A stretch of 64,000 nt of DNA from the NCBI RefSeq assembly GCF_024343775.1, contig NZ_RJUF01000006.1, positions 1 to 64,000 of the forward strand, in the 5' to 3' direction. The position numbers and the translations under genes are program-made. Of this stretch, positions 27,220 through 36,290 are shown piece after piece (the stretch's first letter is position 1; the number at the start of each line of letters is the position of its first letter). The stretch is from Lacihabitans soyangensis. GTDB lineage: Bacteria > Bacteroidota > Bacteroidia > Cytophagales > Spirosomataceae. A model generated the notes under the pieces. That model saw only the letters and a program-made list of their open reading frames with translations. It was not told where the DNA came from and ran no database searches.

Positions 27220-27918
27220 TTACAACTCCTTAATTCTAATATTTTTGAAAGAAACTTCATTTCCATGGTCTTGAAGGCCTATTTTTCCTTTTGGATATTT
27301 GCCAAAACCTTCCCAAGTTTTAAATTTGCTGTCTGCTACCATTGCCTCCCACTGAGGACCAACGGTTGGGTAAGTCACTGCCAATATGCCATTTTGCCAA
27401 ACGGTCACTTGATTGTTCAATTTCTTGATTTTTACTTTGTTCCACTCGCCTGCAGGTTTCCCTTTTGAGGCTGATGGAATCATGTCGTATAGCGATCCTG
27501 ACTTACGGTTACCGTTTTTTCCTTGTTTGGCGTCTGGATGACCCTCGTCGTCTAATACTTGTATTTCTGGGCTTGTTAAGTAGGGCGTGCTGTATTTGGC
27601 GTCTTCAAATACCCCATAAAAAATACCACTGTTGCCGTTTTTGGCTATTTTCCACTCCAGTTCTAACTCAAAATTTTCGTATGACTGATCTGATATCAAA
27701 TCATTTACTTTATAGTCACTTTTGGCGGTATGGTCAAACGCAAAGGCTCCATCTACAATTTTCCATTTGGCATTTACTGGTTCCCCGGCGTGATTATAAA
27801 TGTGCCAGTTTTTAAAGGTTTTGCCATCGCTAAGTTTAACCCACTTGCCTTTTTTTTGTGCAAAAGCAAAAGTCGAAACCACCGAGAGAGCCAGAATGAA
27901 TAAAATACACTTTTTCAT
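27220..27918 (-). CDS. Secreted single-domain DUF1080 (3-keto-disaccharide hydrolase family) protein
   Basis: 232 residues with signal peptide ending FAFAQ. One DUF1080 domain: KWVKLSDGKTFKNWHIYNHAG, FELELEWKIAKNGNSGIFYGV, EIQVLDDEGHPDAKQGKNGN and KIGLQDHGNEVSFKNIRIKEL. It resembles the second half of the double-domain protein at 12112-13452. Family members cleave 3-keto-glycosides; this copy is away from the SusCD locus but could serve the same oxidoreductases. It has its own terminator. The leader contains TTCAACT, close to the TTCAACC seen before other genes. Confidence 0.9.
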   Translation of the reverse strand: MKKCILFILALSVVSTFAFAQKKGKWVKLSDGKTFKNWHIYNHAGEPVNAKWKIVDGAFAFDHTAKSDYKVNDLISDQSYENFELELEWKIAKNGNSGIFYGVFEDAKYSTPYLTSPEIQVLDDEGHPDAKQGKNGNRKSGSLYDMIPSASKGKPAGEWNKVKIKKLNNQVTVWQNGILAVTYPTVGPQWEAMVADSKFKTWEGFGKYPKGKIGLQDHGNEVSFKNIRIKEL

Positions 27919-28093
27919 TTATCGTTTTTTATTAGTTGAACAAACACAAATATATGTTATAATTTAGGAAACTAAATAAATTATTTTAATAATTGCCTGT
28001 GTGGGTATTCCCTCTCAAAACACCCTCTAATACAATTCTAATTTGGCAAAACGCTGTTTTCTCTATAACTTGTAACAGTTTTCAGCACATAAA

Positions 28094-29641
28094 ATGGGTA
28101 TCATTTCGAGAAGAAATTTTTTTGATAGTTTGTTGGAGTCGACTCGCTCCAGATTGGATATAAATGCCAACTTGGATGAGTACACACAGCCACTATCGAG
28201 ACTTCAGGTACAGCATTTGTTGAGAAGGACTACATTTAGTTTGTCCAATTCTATTATTGACAAATATGTGGGTAAAACTGCTGGTTTTGTAGTAGACGAA
28301 TTGTTTACGAATGCTGATGCAGCAATTAACCCATCCCCTCCTTTTTTTCATAATGACCATATTAAAAACCCGGGAAATCTCTCAGGAAAACAAAGGGAGG
28401 AAGCCGATGCCAAAAGAAATCTTCTTTTTGGAGAGTACAACTATGTTTTAGGAGAATGGTGGGTTACCTTAATGAAAAAGGATACGGTGAGTGTTTTAGA
28501 AAAAATGGTTTTGTTTTGGCATGACCATTTCGCTACTCAGTTTCAGAGCTGCGATAACATCCCGGCCATATCTATGTATAGGCAAAACGATCTATTTCGT
28601 AAAAATTATGCTGGCAACCTTAGAAATTTGCTGGAGCAGCTTACGATTGATGGGGCAATGCTAAAGTATCTAAATGGCAACCTAAACATAAGTGCCTCTC
28701 CAAACGAAAACTATGCTAGAGAACTTATGGAGCTTTTTTCGTTGGGTGTGGGCAATTACACGGAGCAAGACGTCAGAGAAGCCTCTAAAATTCTTACTGG
28801 CTGGAAAGTCAATTATTTTTTAGATGAAGGCACTCCCTATAAGCCATATCTCAATATCGCAGAATTTGACAAATCCACCAAGATTTTTATGGGCGAGGTT
28901 TTTGCCGTAAATTATGAGGTAAATGAACAAAATGTCTTTAAGAACTCCATCCAAAAACTCATAGATGTAATTCTCTCAAAGAAAGGCGAGGTTGCTGCAA
29001 AATTTATCAGCAACAAACTTTACCAATATTTCGTTTACGCCAACCCCCAAAAGGCTGATGCAAGTGTAATTGACCAAATGGCCAAATTGGTTACTGATAA
29101 TAATTTTGAACTTAAACCAGTTTTAAAAAGACTTTTAAAAAGCCAACATTTTTTTGATGATTTGAATGTTGGAGCTCAAGTTAAGTCGCCTGCTGAGACG
29201 GTTATAGGTATGCTGAAGCATTTAAAATATCCTGACAGGTGGGCTCGTAATATTATGGCAACCCTTGGTTTGGAGCTTTTTAATCCACCAAACGTAGCTG
29301 GGTGGAAAGGTTATAGGTCGTGGATTAGTACCAAGACACTTCCAACAACCGTTTATTATATCAAAGAAATAATTAACAATAACACCAATACCGAATTGGC
29401 AAATTGGGCCCTAAGCATTGAAGGCAGTGGTGATGTCCAAATTCTTACAGAGCGGTATATAGAATTATTTTTAGCTAGGCCTGTCTCGGAGGATAGATTT
29501 AAAAAGTTCAAAAATGTGTTTTTGAGCGGAGCACCGGACTATGAATGGTACGAAATCATCAAAAACAAGGATCAGACTGGTCAAAGAGTGAGGAGTTTTC
29601 TGTTTGAAATAATTAAAGCACCCGAGTATTTCTTATTTTAG
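28094..29641 (+). CDS. DUF1800 domain protein
   Basis: 515 residues. Typical DUF1800 blocks: QVQHLLRRTTFSLSNS near the start, MVLFWHDHFATQ, NENYARELMELFSLGVGNYTEQDVREASKILTGW and FNPPNVAGWKGYRSW. The N-terminus has SRRNFFDSL, a weak Tat-like motif without a clear hydrophobic core. DUF1800 genes occur almost always next to DUF1501 genes, as here (3-bp gap). Their biochemical role is not established; the pair is often found in Bacteroidota and Planctomycetota with exported proteins. Confidence 0.9.
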   Translation: MGIISRRNFFDSLLESTRSRLDINANLDEYTQPLSRLQVQHLLRRTTFSLSNSIIDKYVGKTAGFVVDELFTNADAAINPSPPFFHNDHIKNPGNLSGKQREEADAKRNLLFGEYNYVLGEWWVTLMKKDTVSVLEKMVLFWHDHFATQFQSCDNIPAISMYRQNDLFRKNYAGNLRNLLEQLTIDGAMLKYLNGNLNISASPNENYARELMELFSLGVGNYTEQDVREASKILTGWKVNYFLDEGTPYKPYLNIAEFDKSTKIFMGEVFAVNYEVNEQNVFKNSIQKLIDVILSKKGEVAAKFISNKLYQYFVYANPQKADASVIDQMAKLVTDNNFELKPVLKRLLKSQHFFDDLNVGAQVKSPAETVIGMLKHLKYPDRWARNIMATLGLELFNPPNVAGWKGYRSWISTKTLPTTVYYIKEIINNNTNTELANWALSIEGSGDVQILTERYIELFLARPVSEDRFKKFKNVFLSGAPDYEWYEIIKNKDQTGQRVRSFLFEIIKAPEYFLF

Positions 29642-29644
29642 AAT

Positions 29645-31276
29645 ATGATAAAAAGGAGAGATTTTATAAAGCAGTCCACAATGGGCGTTGGGGTAGTAAG
29701 CAATCTATCTTTGGGCAAAATGCACGTGAGTGCGTTTGAGCCGGCTTTAGCAAATGTCCAAAACGATAATATTCTGGTGGTTATTCAGCAGTTTGGCGGC
29801 AACGACGGCATGAACACCATCACGCCATACGAGTGGGAATCGTACTATACTTTGTACAGACCTAAACTTCATATTCCTAAAAACGTGGTAGAGCCCATCA
29901 GCAAAGACTTGGGTATGGCTATGCACCCGAACCTTAAACGCGGGCCCAAAAACGGTATGCTGGGATTGTTTAATGCGGGTAAATTGGCCGTTATGCATGG
30001 CTTGGGCTATCACAACCCCAACTATTCGCACTTTAGATCTACAGATATTTGGTTGAGCGGTGTGGTGCCAAACAACGATACCGAGCCGCTGAAATCGGGG
30101 TGGTTGGGTAGGTATTTTGACAGAGTAAGGCCTTCAGAACGTACAGATAGTCCATTTTGTTTGCAAATTGGACAGAATCCTTCACTCATGTTTTTAGGTG
30201 AAACGGGTGAGAAATCTATAGTCCTGGAAGATGCCGAACAGCTTTATAGTCAGGCTAAGTCTGTTGAATCCAACAAAATCAATATTGGCGGCTCGGCGTA
30301 TTTTATGAGTGAGTTTGACTATGTCAATAAAGTTGGGCAGGAGGTTAACGAATATTCCAAAGTAATCAAGAAAGCTTTTGATAGCGGCAAGAATATCGAA
30401 AAATATGCCGACCAACCTTTGGCAAATCAGCTCAAGTTGGTGGCAAGGTTGATAAATGGCGGCCTGAAATCAAAGGTGTATTTTGTAGAACATCATGGCT
30501 ACGACACGCACTCCAATCAGGGTGTTTTGGATGGAATACATTCAAGGCTTTTGGCCGAATTGAGTGAGGCTATTAGTGCGTTTCAGTCTGACATAGAGCA
30601 GTTGGGTCATGCGTCCAAAGTTGTGGGTATTACGACCTCTGAGTTTGGTAGAAGACCTTATGAAAACGGATCTCTAGGTACAGACCACGGCACTGCAAAT
30701 GTCGGATTTGCTTTTGGAGAAGCCGTAAAAGGCGAGATATTTGGTTTTCATTTCGCATTCTTGCAATTCCGTGATTTTCAGAATCTATGGTTTAAAACTG
30801 ACTTCAGGAGTATTTATTATGAGATAATGGTCAGTTGGTTTGATCAAACCCCAGAATACGCACAGAACGTTCTGGGGTCAAAGTTTGCATATATTGAGGA
30901 GAAGGGATTTCTAAAAAGTACTAAAAAAGACATTACGCTACCACCACCTCCAGATGTGCCAAAGGTAAACATGGATTTGAACAATCCCGACAATCCACTG
31001 AGTCCTTTGAATATTACTGAGCAGGACAAGTTTACGCTTTATCCAAACCCTGTTCAAGGCAATTCTGCATTTTTAAATATGCGACTCTATTTTCAAGGAT
31101 CGGTGAGAATTGTGCAGACTTATGTAAATGGCCAAGAAATGGGCGTAATCCACGAAAAGACTTACCAGGCGGGTCTTCACAATGTTTATCTTGAGTTAAA
31201 AGGCGGTCCTGGGCTTTATCTTCTTCGTATAAAAGTGGGAAAACGGAATCACTTTGTTAGGTGTTTGAAGATATAG
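29645..31276 (+). CDS. DUF1501 (sulfatase-like fold) protein with Tat signal and T9SS sorting domain
   Basis: 543 residues. The N-terminus has a twin-arginine motif (KRRDFIKQSTMGVGVV). The DUF1501 body shows VVIQQFGGNDGMNT, HGLGYHNPNYSHFRSTDIW, VEHHGYDTHSNQ and TTSEFGRRPYENGSLGTDHGTA, matching the alkaline-phosphatase/sulfatase-like family with His/Asp metal ligands. From about residue 460 a type A T9SS C-terminal domain begins with FTLYPNP and ends YLLRIKVGKRNHFVRCLKI. Export by Tat followed by surface secretion through T9SS is implied. Operon with the DUF1800 gene. Substrate unknown. Confidence 0.9.
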   Translation: MIKRRDFIKQSTMGVGVVSNLSLGKMHVSAFEPALANVQNDNILVVIQQFGGNDGMNTITPYEWESYYTLYRPKLHIPKNVVEPISKDLGMAMHPNLKRGPKNGMLGLFNAGKLAVMHGLGYHNPNYSHFRSTDIWLSGVVPNNDTEPLKSGWLGRYFDRVRPSERTDSPFCLQIGQNPSLMFLGETGEKSIVLEDAEQLYSQAKSVESNKINIGGSAYFMSEFDYVNKVGQEVNEYSKVIKKAFDSGKNIEKYADQPLANQLKLVARLINGGLKSKVYFVEHHGYDTHSNQGVLDGIHSRLLAELSEAISAFQSDIEQLGHASKVVGITTSEFGRRPYENGSLGTDHGTANVGFAFGEAVKGEIFGFHFAFLQFRDFQNLWFKTDFRSIYYEIMVSWFDQTPEYAQNVLGSKFAYIEEKGFLKSTKKDITLPPPPDVPKVNMDLNNPDNPLSPLNITEQDKFTLYPNPVQGNSAFLNMRLYFQGSVRIVQTYVNGQEMGVIHEKTYQAGLHNVYLELKGGPGLYLLRIKVGKRNHFVRCLKI

Positions 31277-31285
31277 AATTCCTTT

Positions 31286-33703
31286 TTAGAACCTGGTAGT
31301 AGTCAGATTAAAGTAGCCGTCGTAGTCTTTTAAAACTGCTCCAAAACGGGTAATGTCCGCTTCTCCTATTTTTTCAGTGCAAACACCACCAATAATTTTC
31401 AACTCAGTATTTTCGATATCATTCTCAGAAACAATATTTTTATCAATCATGAAAAGAATTTTGCTGTTTTTGGGAACATTTAAACTTAAATGAGTGCTCG
31501 TCTTGTCTTCTTTGTGAATAATTATTTTTTCGAATTCCTTACCTTCTGCATCTTTGTAATTGATTCTTAAAACTCTCTTTTTGTTGGCATTAAGATGTTT
31601 TTTTACGATTTCACGAGCAATGGACAATTCCTTTTCGTTAGTAAATACGTAATCATTAATGGAACGCATTTCAAAATATCCATCTTTTGCTTTTTCACCA
31701 TATTTAGTAATTGCCTTTTCGTTGTTTGGCAGGTAAATAAGTGACCAGCCGAATGCCTTAGTATTCAATCTTGTCAAAATTTCTGCAGGAAACTCTTCGC
31801 CATTAATTATAACCAAAGGATTTTCGCCTAGAAAATTGGTTTCATATACCGTTCTAATTTCCTTTTTCTGATTAATTTCCTGTATTTCTATACTACCAGT
31901 TACAATGTCGTATTTATTAGACATTAATACTCCTTTAAACCACGCATTATTAATTGATATTTTGGTTTCTTTGGTATTCAAGTTTCCCTCAAATACCAGG
32001 CATTCGTCCAATCTTGATAGTTTTGTGTCAGCTTCACCTTTTTGCTTCACCCAGTGACGCATTTGGCTTAAATCAAAACTTTTGGTTTGTTTGCCAAAGA
32101 GTATCTTAACTTTATCCAAACCACCAGAAGGATTTTCGGAATAATCTAATAACTCAAAATTAAAACCATTCTTTGAGAAGTATTCTTTTGCTTCTTCTGC
32201 TGCTTTGCGTGTCAATTTATCGGGGTAAACGGTATAACTTATAGAGTCCGAACTATGGCTAATAATGCTGGACTCCGAGTTGATATTAAAGCTGTTGTGT
32301 TGCTTTTTAGGCAAATTGCTTTTATTAATGAGTAAACTTGATGAGCCAAAAAAGTATGAAATTTGTGATTTTTCGAAATTTCGGTCATACGCTTCCATTA
32401 TAAAAAAAGCACCATTTCGTCCCTGATCTCTGCACTTTTGCATATCGAAGTACTCGGCAGAGGTGATTTGTCCTGTTTTTAGGTGTTTTATAGCTAACTT
32501 TAGTTTTTTATAATTTCCGTTAATGTCAAGCTCTTTTTCTGAAATAACAAGAGCCAAATTTCTTTTTTGAATTTCGGCATTTACTGCTGCAATGGTACTT
32601 TCTGTTAAAGAAATTGGATTTACTTCGTATCTGTAACCGTTAAAGTTGACTGTTGTTAAATTGTTGAGAGTAAGATTAGAAGGGGCCATTTTCAGAGCTT
32701 TTGTAAATCCCCATGTGGCGTAGTTTCTTTCTTTTTTTATAATTAGCGGATAACTCTTTACCTCTATTTTCGTAATTTTCTTTCTTCCATTTATTTCTTT
32801 GTAAACCTTCACGACTTCCTCATTGGTGAATGCGAAAAGCGAGAAGACTAAAAGGGGTAAAGCAGCTAAATATGCATATTTTTTAGATTGTGAAGTGTTG
32901 CCGCTAAACAAAAACTCAATCCTTTTTGAAAGCGGCTTTTTGCTCATTTGATTTAGAACTGTATGATTTTCTGAAACCCCCAACTTGAGTAAAAGAAGAG
33001 CATACTCTTTGCCGTCAATTTCTTTTACCATCAGGTCATCTACCTCATATTCATGAATTTCTTTAAGAGATTTTTGAAAAAAATGGATTACCGGATTAAA
33101 CCAAAAAAAGCATTTGGCAATACCCACAAATAGTAAATCTAAAGAATGCAGTTTTTTGAAATGAAGACTTTCGTGTGTGATAATTAGGGATTCTTCTTGT
33201 GGATTTAGTAGCTTATTGTTTATAAATATGTTATTAAAAAAGGAAGAATTTTGAAGAAACCCTCCTGTTCTGTAAATCTTTATATTTTGGTGAACAATAT
33301 CGTATCTTTCTCCTTTTAAGGTATTTATGACGAAAAGAATATTCTTGAAGAATAGCAAAATAGAAATAATTAAACCTAGTAAGTAGACGATTTCTAAAAT
33401 GTCTATGATCTCAATTTTACTCCATAGCGAATCGTCAGTATCAGTGCTAATAACTGAATTTCTTGAGGTGCTTTGAAATATGGGTTGAGGGTATTCAATA
33501 AGTGATGGCGTTGAAATCACTGATGTGTTTAGGTATTCTATTTCTGTTTTGGTATTTGTAAGAAAAGGTAGGAGTATGCTGAGAACTAGGCTAAAGATTA
33601 AATAGAATCTATTTGCAGTATGAAAGGTAAATTTGCGAAAGATAAAAAAATACAAGCCATAAAAGCTTATTAAACAAGCGGAGGATTTTAGTAGATATTC
33701 CAT
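31286..33703 (-). CDS. M56-family (BlaR1-like) membrane metalloprotease sensor
   Basis: 805 residues. Hydrophobic segments near residues 5-20, 35-50 and 90-120 and again after 270 frame the peptidase loop. The zinc motif is HESLH (residues 177-181), with a downstream EIHEYEVDDLMV providing the third ligand. Residues from about 290 form a long periplasmic region without a penicillin-binding SxxK motif. Near the end is a plug-like segment (NPLVIINGEEFPAEILTRLN, then AITKYGEKAKDGYFEM) as in several Bacteroidota M56 proteins. It lies 11 bp after blaI in the same operon and would cleave that repressor on sensing a signal, probably envelope stress rather than a beta-lactam. Confidence 0.9.
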   Translation of the reverse strand: MEYLLKSSACLISFYGLYFFIFRKFTFHTANRFYLIFSLVLSILLPFLTNTKTEIEYLNTSVISTPSLIEYPQPIFQSTSRNSVISTDTDDSLWSKIEIIDILEIVYLLGLIISILLFFKNILFVINTLKGERYDIVHQNIKIYRTGGFLQNSSFFNNIFINNKLLNPQEESLIITHESLHFKKLHSLDLLFVGIAKCFFWFNPVIHFFQKSLKEIHEYEVDDLMVKEIDGKEYALLLLKLGVSENHTVLNQMSKKPLSKRIEFLFSGNTSQSKKYAYLAALPLLVFSLFAFTNEEVVKVYKEINGRKKITKIEVKSYPLIIKKERNYATWGFTKALKMAPSNLTLNNLTTVNFNGYRYEVNPISLTESTIAAVNAEIQKRNLALVISEKELDINGNYKKLKLAIKHLKTGQITSAEYFDMQKCRDQGRNGAFFIMEAYDRNFEKSQISYFFGSSSLLINKSNLPKKQHNSFNINSESSIISHSSDSISYTVYPDKLTRKAAEEAKEYFSKNGFNFELLDYSENPSGGLDKVKILFGKQTKSFDLSQMRHWVKQKGEADTKLSRLDECLVFEGNLNTKETKISINNAWFKGVLMSNKYDIVTGSIEIQEINQKKEIRTVYETNFLGENPLVIINGEEFPAEILTRLNTKAFGWSLIYLPNNEKAITKYGEKAKDGYFEMRSINDYVFTNEKELSIAREIVKKHLNANKKRVLRINYKDAEGKEFEKIIIHKEDKTSTHLSLNVPKNSKILFMIDKNIVSENDIENTELKIIGGVCTEKIGEADITRFGAVLKDYDGYFNLTTTRF

Positions 33704-33714
33704 GTTGGTATTGC

Positions 33715-34077
33715 TTAATTGTTATCAATTATTTTTCTGAGATTTTCTATTTCTTCTTTACTGAGATTTTCTTTTTTTACCATGAACGATAACAGACTTT
33801 CAGCCGAATTGTCGAAATAATTGGCAAACACTTTTTTGAAGGTGAATTGCTTGTATTCCTCTTTTGTAATCTTTGGAAAATACTCGTAAGTTTTTCCATA
33901 TGCTTTATAGTCTAAAAACCCTTTTCCTTCAAGGAGTCGAACCACCGACGAAATGGTGTTGTAAGGTGGCTTCGGGTCATCAGGCAATTGATCTATGATA
34001 TCTCTAACCAGACACTTGTCGAGGTTCCAGATGATCTGCATTATTTTTTCTTCTGTTTTTGTTAATTCTTCCATCAT
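33715..34077 (-). CDS. BlaI/MecI/CopY-family transcriptional repressor
   Basis: 120 residues. Winged helix as in BlaI: LTKTEEKIMQIIWNLDKCLVRDIIDQL, then YNTISSVVRLLEGKGFLDYKAYGKTYEYFP; the C-terminal dimerisation part contains the likely proteolysis region. Two consecutive ATGs (34077, 34074) are possible starts. It forms an operon with the M56 protease. The promoter just upstream has two ACT-N8-AGT sites at operator positions, consistent with autorepression released by cleavage. Confidence 0.92.
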   Translation of the reverse strand: MMEELTKTEEKIMQIIWNLDKCLVRDIIDQLPDDPKPPYNTISSVVRLLEGKGFLDYKAYGKTYEYFPKITKEEYKQFTFKKVFANYFDNSAESLLSFMVKKENLSKEEIENLRKIIDNN

Positions 34078-34081
34078 GAAA

Positions 34082-34112
34082 CAAACTTAAAACTAAAAAA
34101 TCAGTTTTGCAA
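34082..34112 (-). promoter_or_regulatory. blaI-M56 promoter (TTG - 20 nt - TAAGTTTG)
   Basis: On the minus strand TTG (34112-34110) and TAAGTTTG (34089-34082) are 20 nt apart, fitting the Bacteroidota -33/-7 pattern. The expected start of transcription is within a few bases of the ATGATG at 34077, so the mRNA may be nearly leaderless. Confidence 0.6.
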
Positions 34113-34126
34113 CTGTTTTTTCAGTT
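34091..34126. promoter_or_regulatory. Twin operator sites for the BlaI-type repressor
   Basis: Two ACT-N8-AGT dyads: 34092-34105, lying between the -33 and -7 elements, and 34112-34125 (AACTG-N6-CAGTT), abutting the -33. Their centres are 20 bp apart, about two helical turns. Together the arms 34091-34106 and 34111-34126 also form an inverted repeat with 14 of 16 matches. Confidence 0.6.
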
Positions 34127-34274
34127 ATTTAATTTAATTTTCAGGAATTAAGCATAAGTGACACGATAACAGATGTTTACCTATGCCGCTTTTTTACTTT
34201 ACGGTTTATATTTAGAAAAATGAAAATTCTTTACCGTAAAATAATTTTTCTTACCCAAAATGGCTCATTATTTC

Positions 34275-34282
34275 TATTTTTG
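34275..34282 (+). promoter_or_regulatory. Bacteroidota -7 promoter element (TATTTTTG)
   Basis: Exact TAnnTTTG match 19 bp before the ATG at 34302. Confidence 0.45.
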
Positions 34283-34301
34283 AAAAAAAGAGAATCCATC
34301 C

Positions 34302-34952
34302 ATGGGTCGATTACTTTTCTTGATTTTGTTTTCTGTAAAATGCTTCGGACAAGTTTCGTCCGATTCCTTGCCAAGCTTTGCCATAAAATATAATCCAGTT
34401 CCACTTTTTTTGGAAGTGGACAAGCACCTTCAGATGTCATTTGAGTATTTTATTGACGCAAAAAGAAGTGCCCAGTTCACATTTGGTTTTGGAAATAAAG
34501 CGATTTTTAAGAAGGAGGAATATAATGTGGTGTATATGGCTCGCCTAGAATACCGAAAATTCTCTAAACCTTTTTCATCTAAAAAGAATGGTCGAAACTA
34601 TTGGGCGACGGAGTTGATGTACAAACATGTTGAGGAGCCCTTTTCTCCGGTTACAGCACCAACGGATATTCTTGGTTATACTCAGCCGCCTTATTTCACT
34701 AAGTTTTTTGTAAACGTTCTGGCTTCGCATATTAAGATTGGAAGGGAGTATATTGATATGCAGTACTTTCCAGCATTCGATATTTTCCTTGGTCTAGGTG
34801 TAAGGGCATATCATAATTATATTGGCTATACACCTCCTGGATATTCAAGAGGCTTTGATGGTTCAATGTTTGGTCGAACTTCTGGTACTGGAGTTTTTCC
34901 ATCTGCGGTTGTCGGAGTAGGTATAGGCATCGGAAAGTGGAAAAGAAAATGA
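34302..34952 (+). CDS. Predicted outer-membrane protein of unknown function
   Basis: 216 residues. Signal peptide ending KCFGQ, then alternating polar/aromatic strands (FAIKYNPVPLFLEV, SFEYFIDAKRSAQFTFGFG, MARLEYRKFS) and a glycine-rich end (AVVGVGIGIGKWKRK), typical of small beta-barrel proteins of about eight strands. It is divergent from blaI/M56 and has its own promoter element. No enzymatic motif is visible; could be a target of the M56/BlaI pathway, but no ACT-N8-AGT operator is seen at its promoter. Confidence 0.75.
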   Translation: MGRLLFLILFSVKCFGQVSSDSLPSFAIKYNPVPLFLEVDKHLQMSFEYFIDAKRSAQFTFGFGNKAIFKKEEYNVVYMARLEYRKFSKPFSSKKNGRNYWATELMYKHVEEPFSPVTAPTDILGYTQPPYFTKFFVNVLASHIKIGREYIDMQYFPAFDIFLGLGVRAYHNYIGYTPPGYSRGFDGSMFGRTSGTGVFPSAVVGVGIGIGKWKRK

Positions 34953-34970
34953 TTCTTTTATAAGTGGCTA

Positions 34971-36167
34971 TCAACTCGGAAAACTCACCTTTCCCATACT
35001 TACGCTCGGTACACCTTTTCTAGTGCCAAAATCAGTTTCACCACCGCAAAGGGCTTCGTTGGCTAGTGTTGCAAAGAGTACCGCCTCTTTTGCATCACCA
35101 TCTATACCGATGTCATCTGTTTTTAAGAATTTCGTATTGGGCATTTTTTGTTTTAAAAGACTTACAATCAGTGGATTGTGCATGCCGCCACCGCTCATGA
35201 ATACCTCTGAAGGGAGTTCATTTTTTGAAATGGAGAAAATACAGTAAGTGATGGTTTCAGCGGTGAGCTGACAAAGTGTAGCCATAATATCCCCTTTAGA
35301 AAGTTCTTTTGTGTTGGATTTTTCTAAAGCAGATTCCAAATAGGCCAGGTTGAAAACCTCTGGTCCGGTGGTTTTGGGTAATGTTCCTTTGAAAAAATCA
35401 TGTTTTTTCAATTCTAGGAGCAAAGGTTCAGAAACTTGCCCCTTTGAAGCTATTTCGGCATCTTTATCATAAGGAATTCCGAAATGCTTTTGAACAAAAG
35501 CATCCATAATCGTATTTCCTGGGCCGGTGTCAGTAGCAAAGACCTTTTCGGGATTCAAATCGCCACTTAAAAACGTGAAATTGGAGATTCCGCCCATGTT
35601 GAGCAATATTCTATTTTTGCCTTTTTCGGAGAAAATAAGATAGTCCCCATAAACCGCCAACGGTGCTCCTTCGCCTCCTGCAGCACAATGTTTCTGGCGG
35701 AAATCGGACAAAGTCATAATGCCCGTTTTGGCGGCTAAATGATCTCCATCGCCAATCTGGAGTGTGGCGTTGGGAAATTTCTCTATTTTATGTTGGATTT
35801 TGGGAGCATGAAACACCGTTTGTCCATGACTTGCAATACAATCAATTTCTGAGTTCGGTATTCCCCATTTCTCTAAAAGTTGATTTACGATTTCTCCATG
35901 CAAGTTGCCAATCCAAGGATTCAGCACGCATAGTTGTTGAAATTCTATCTCTTTTTTTGCAAATATCTTCCTGATTTCTACTTTTATATCTTCTGCAAAA
36001 GGTACAGTTTCAAACTTCAAAACCTTTACTTTGGTCTTCAATCCACTTTCTTGGTATTCACAAAGAGCCACATCCAGACCGTCCATAGAAGTACCAGACA
36101 TCAATCCGATGATTATTCGTTTTGGCTTTTTAGCTATTTCGTAGAGTTTTTGGATGTTTTGGTTCAT
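34971..36167 (-). CDS. anmK: Anhydro-N-acetylmuramic acid kinase
   Basis: 398 residues from the ATG at 36167; an in-frame TTG at 36182 is unlikely. Family motifs: IIGLMSGTSMDGLDVAL (phosphate loop), IASHGQTVFH, LQIGDGDHLA, FRQKHCAAGGEGAPL, LLNMGGISN, DTGPGNTIMD and SGGGMHNP. It opens and phosphorylates anhMurNAc from recycled murein in the cytoplasm. It stands downstream of an Fe-S oxidoreductase gene, separated by a microsatellite that lies just upstream of its promoter element. Confidence 0.95.
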   Translation of the reverse strand: MNQNIQKLYEIAKKPKRIIIGLMSGTSMDGLDVALCEYQESGLKTKVKVLKFETVPFAEDIKVEIRKIFAKKEIEFQQLCVLNPWIGNLHGEIVNQLLEKWGIPNSEIDCIASHGQTVFHAPKIQHKIEKFPNATLQIGDGDHLAAKTGIMTLSDFRQKHCAAGGEGAPLAVYGDYLIFSEKGKNRILLNMGGISNFTFLSGDLNPEKVFATDTGPGNTIMDAFVQKHFGIPYDKDAEIASKGQVSEPLLLELKKHDFFKGTLPKTTGPEVFNLAYLESALEKSNTKELSKGDIMATLCQLTAETITYCIFSISKNELPSEVFMSGGGMHNPLIVSLLKQKMPNTKFLKTDDIGIDGDAKEAVLFATLANEALCGGETDFGTRKGVPSVSMGKVSFPS

Positions 36168-36235
36168 GGGTGTTTTGATCAAGCAAGAAAATTACTCAAA
36201 GTAGATATTGCAACAAGAATATTCTAAAAGTGCTT

Positions 36236-36243
36236 CAAATTTA
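36236..36243 (-). promoter_or_regulatory. Bacteroidota -7 promoter element (TAAATTTG) before anmK
   Basis: Exact TAnnTTTG on the minus strand, 68 bp upstream of the anmK ATG and 47 bp downstream of the 8-bp tandem repeat. Confidence 0.45.
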
Positions 36244-36290
36244 AACAAAAACACCCAAAAATGAACCCAATATTAAAAGATGGACTTTTA

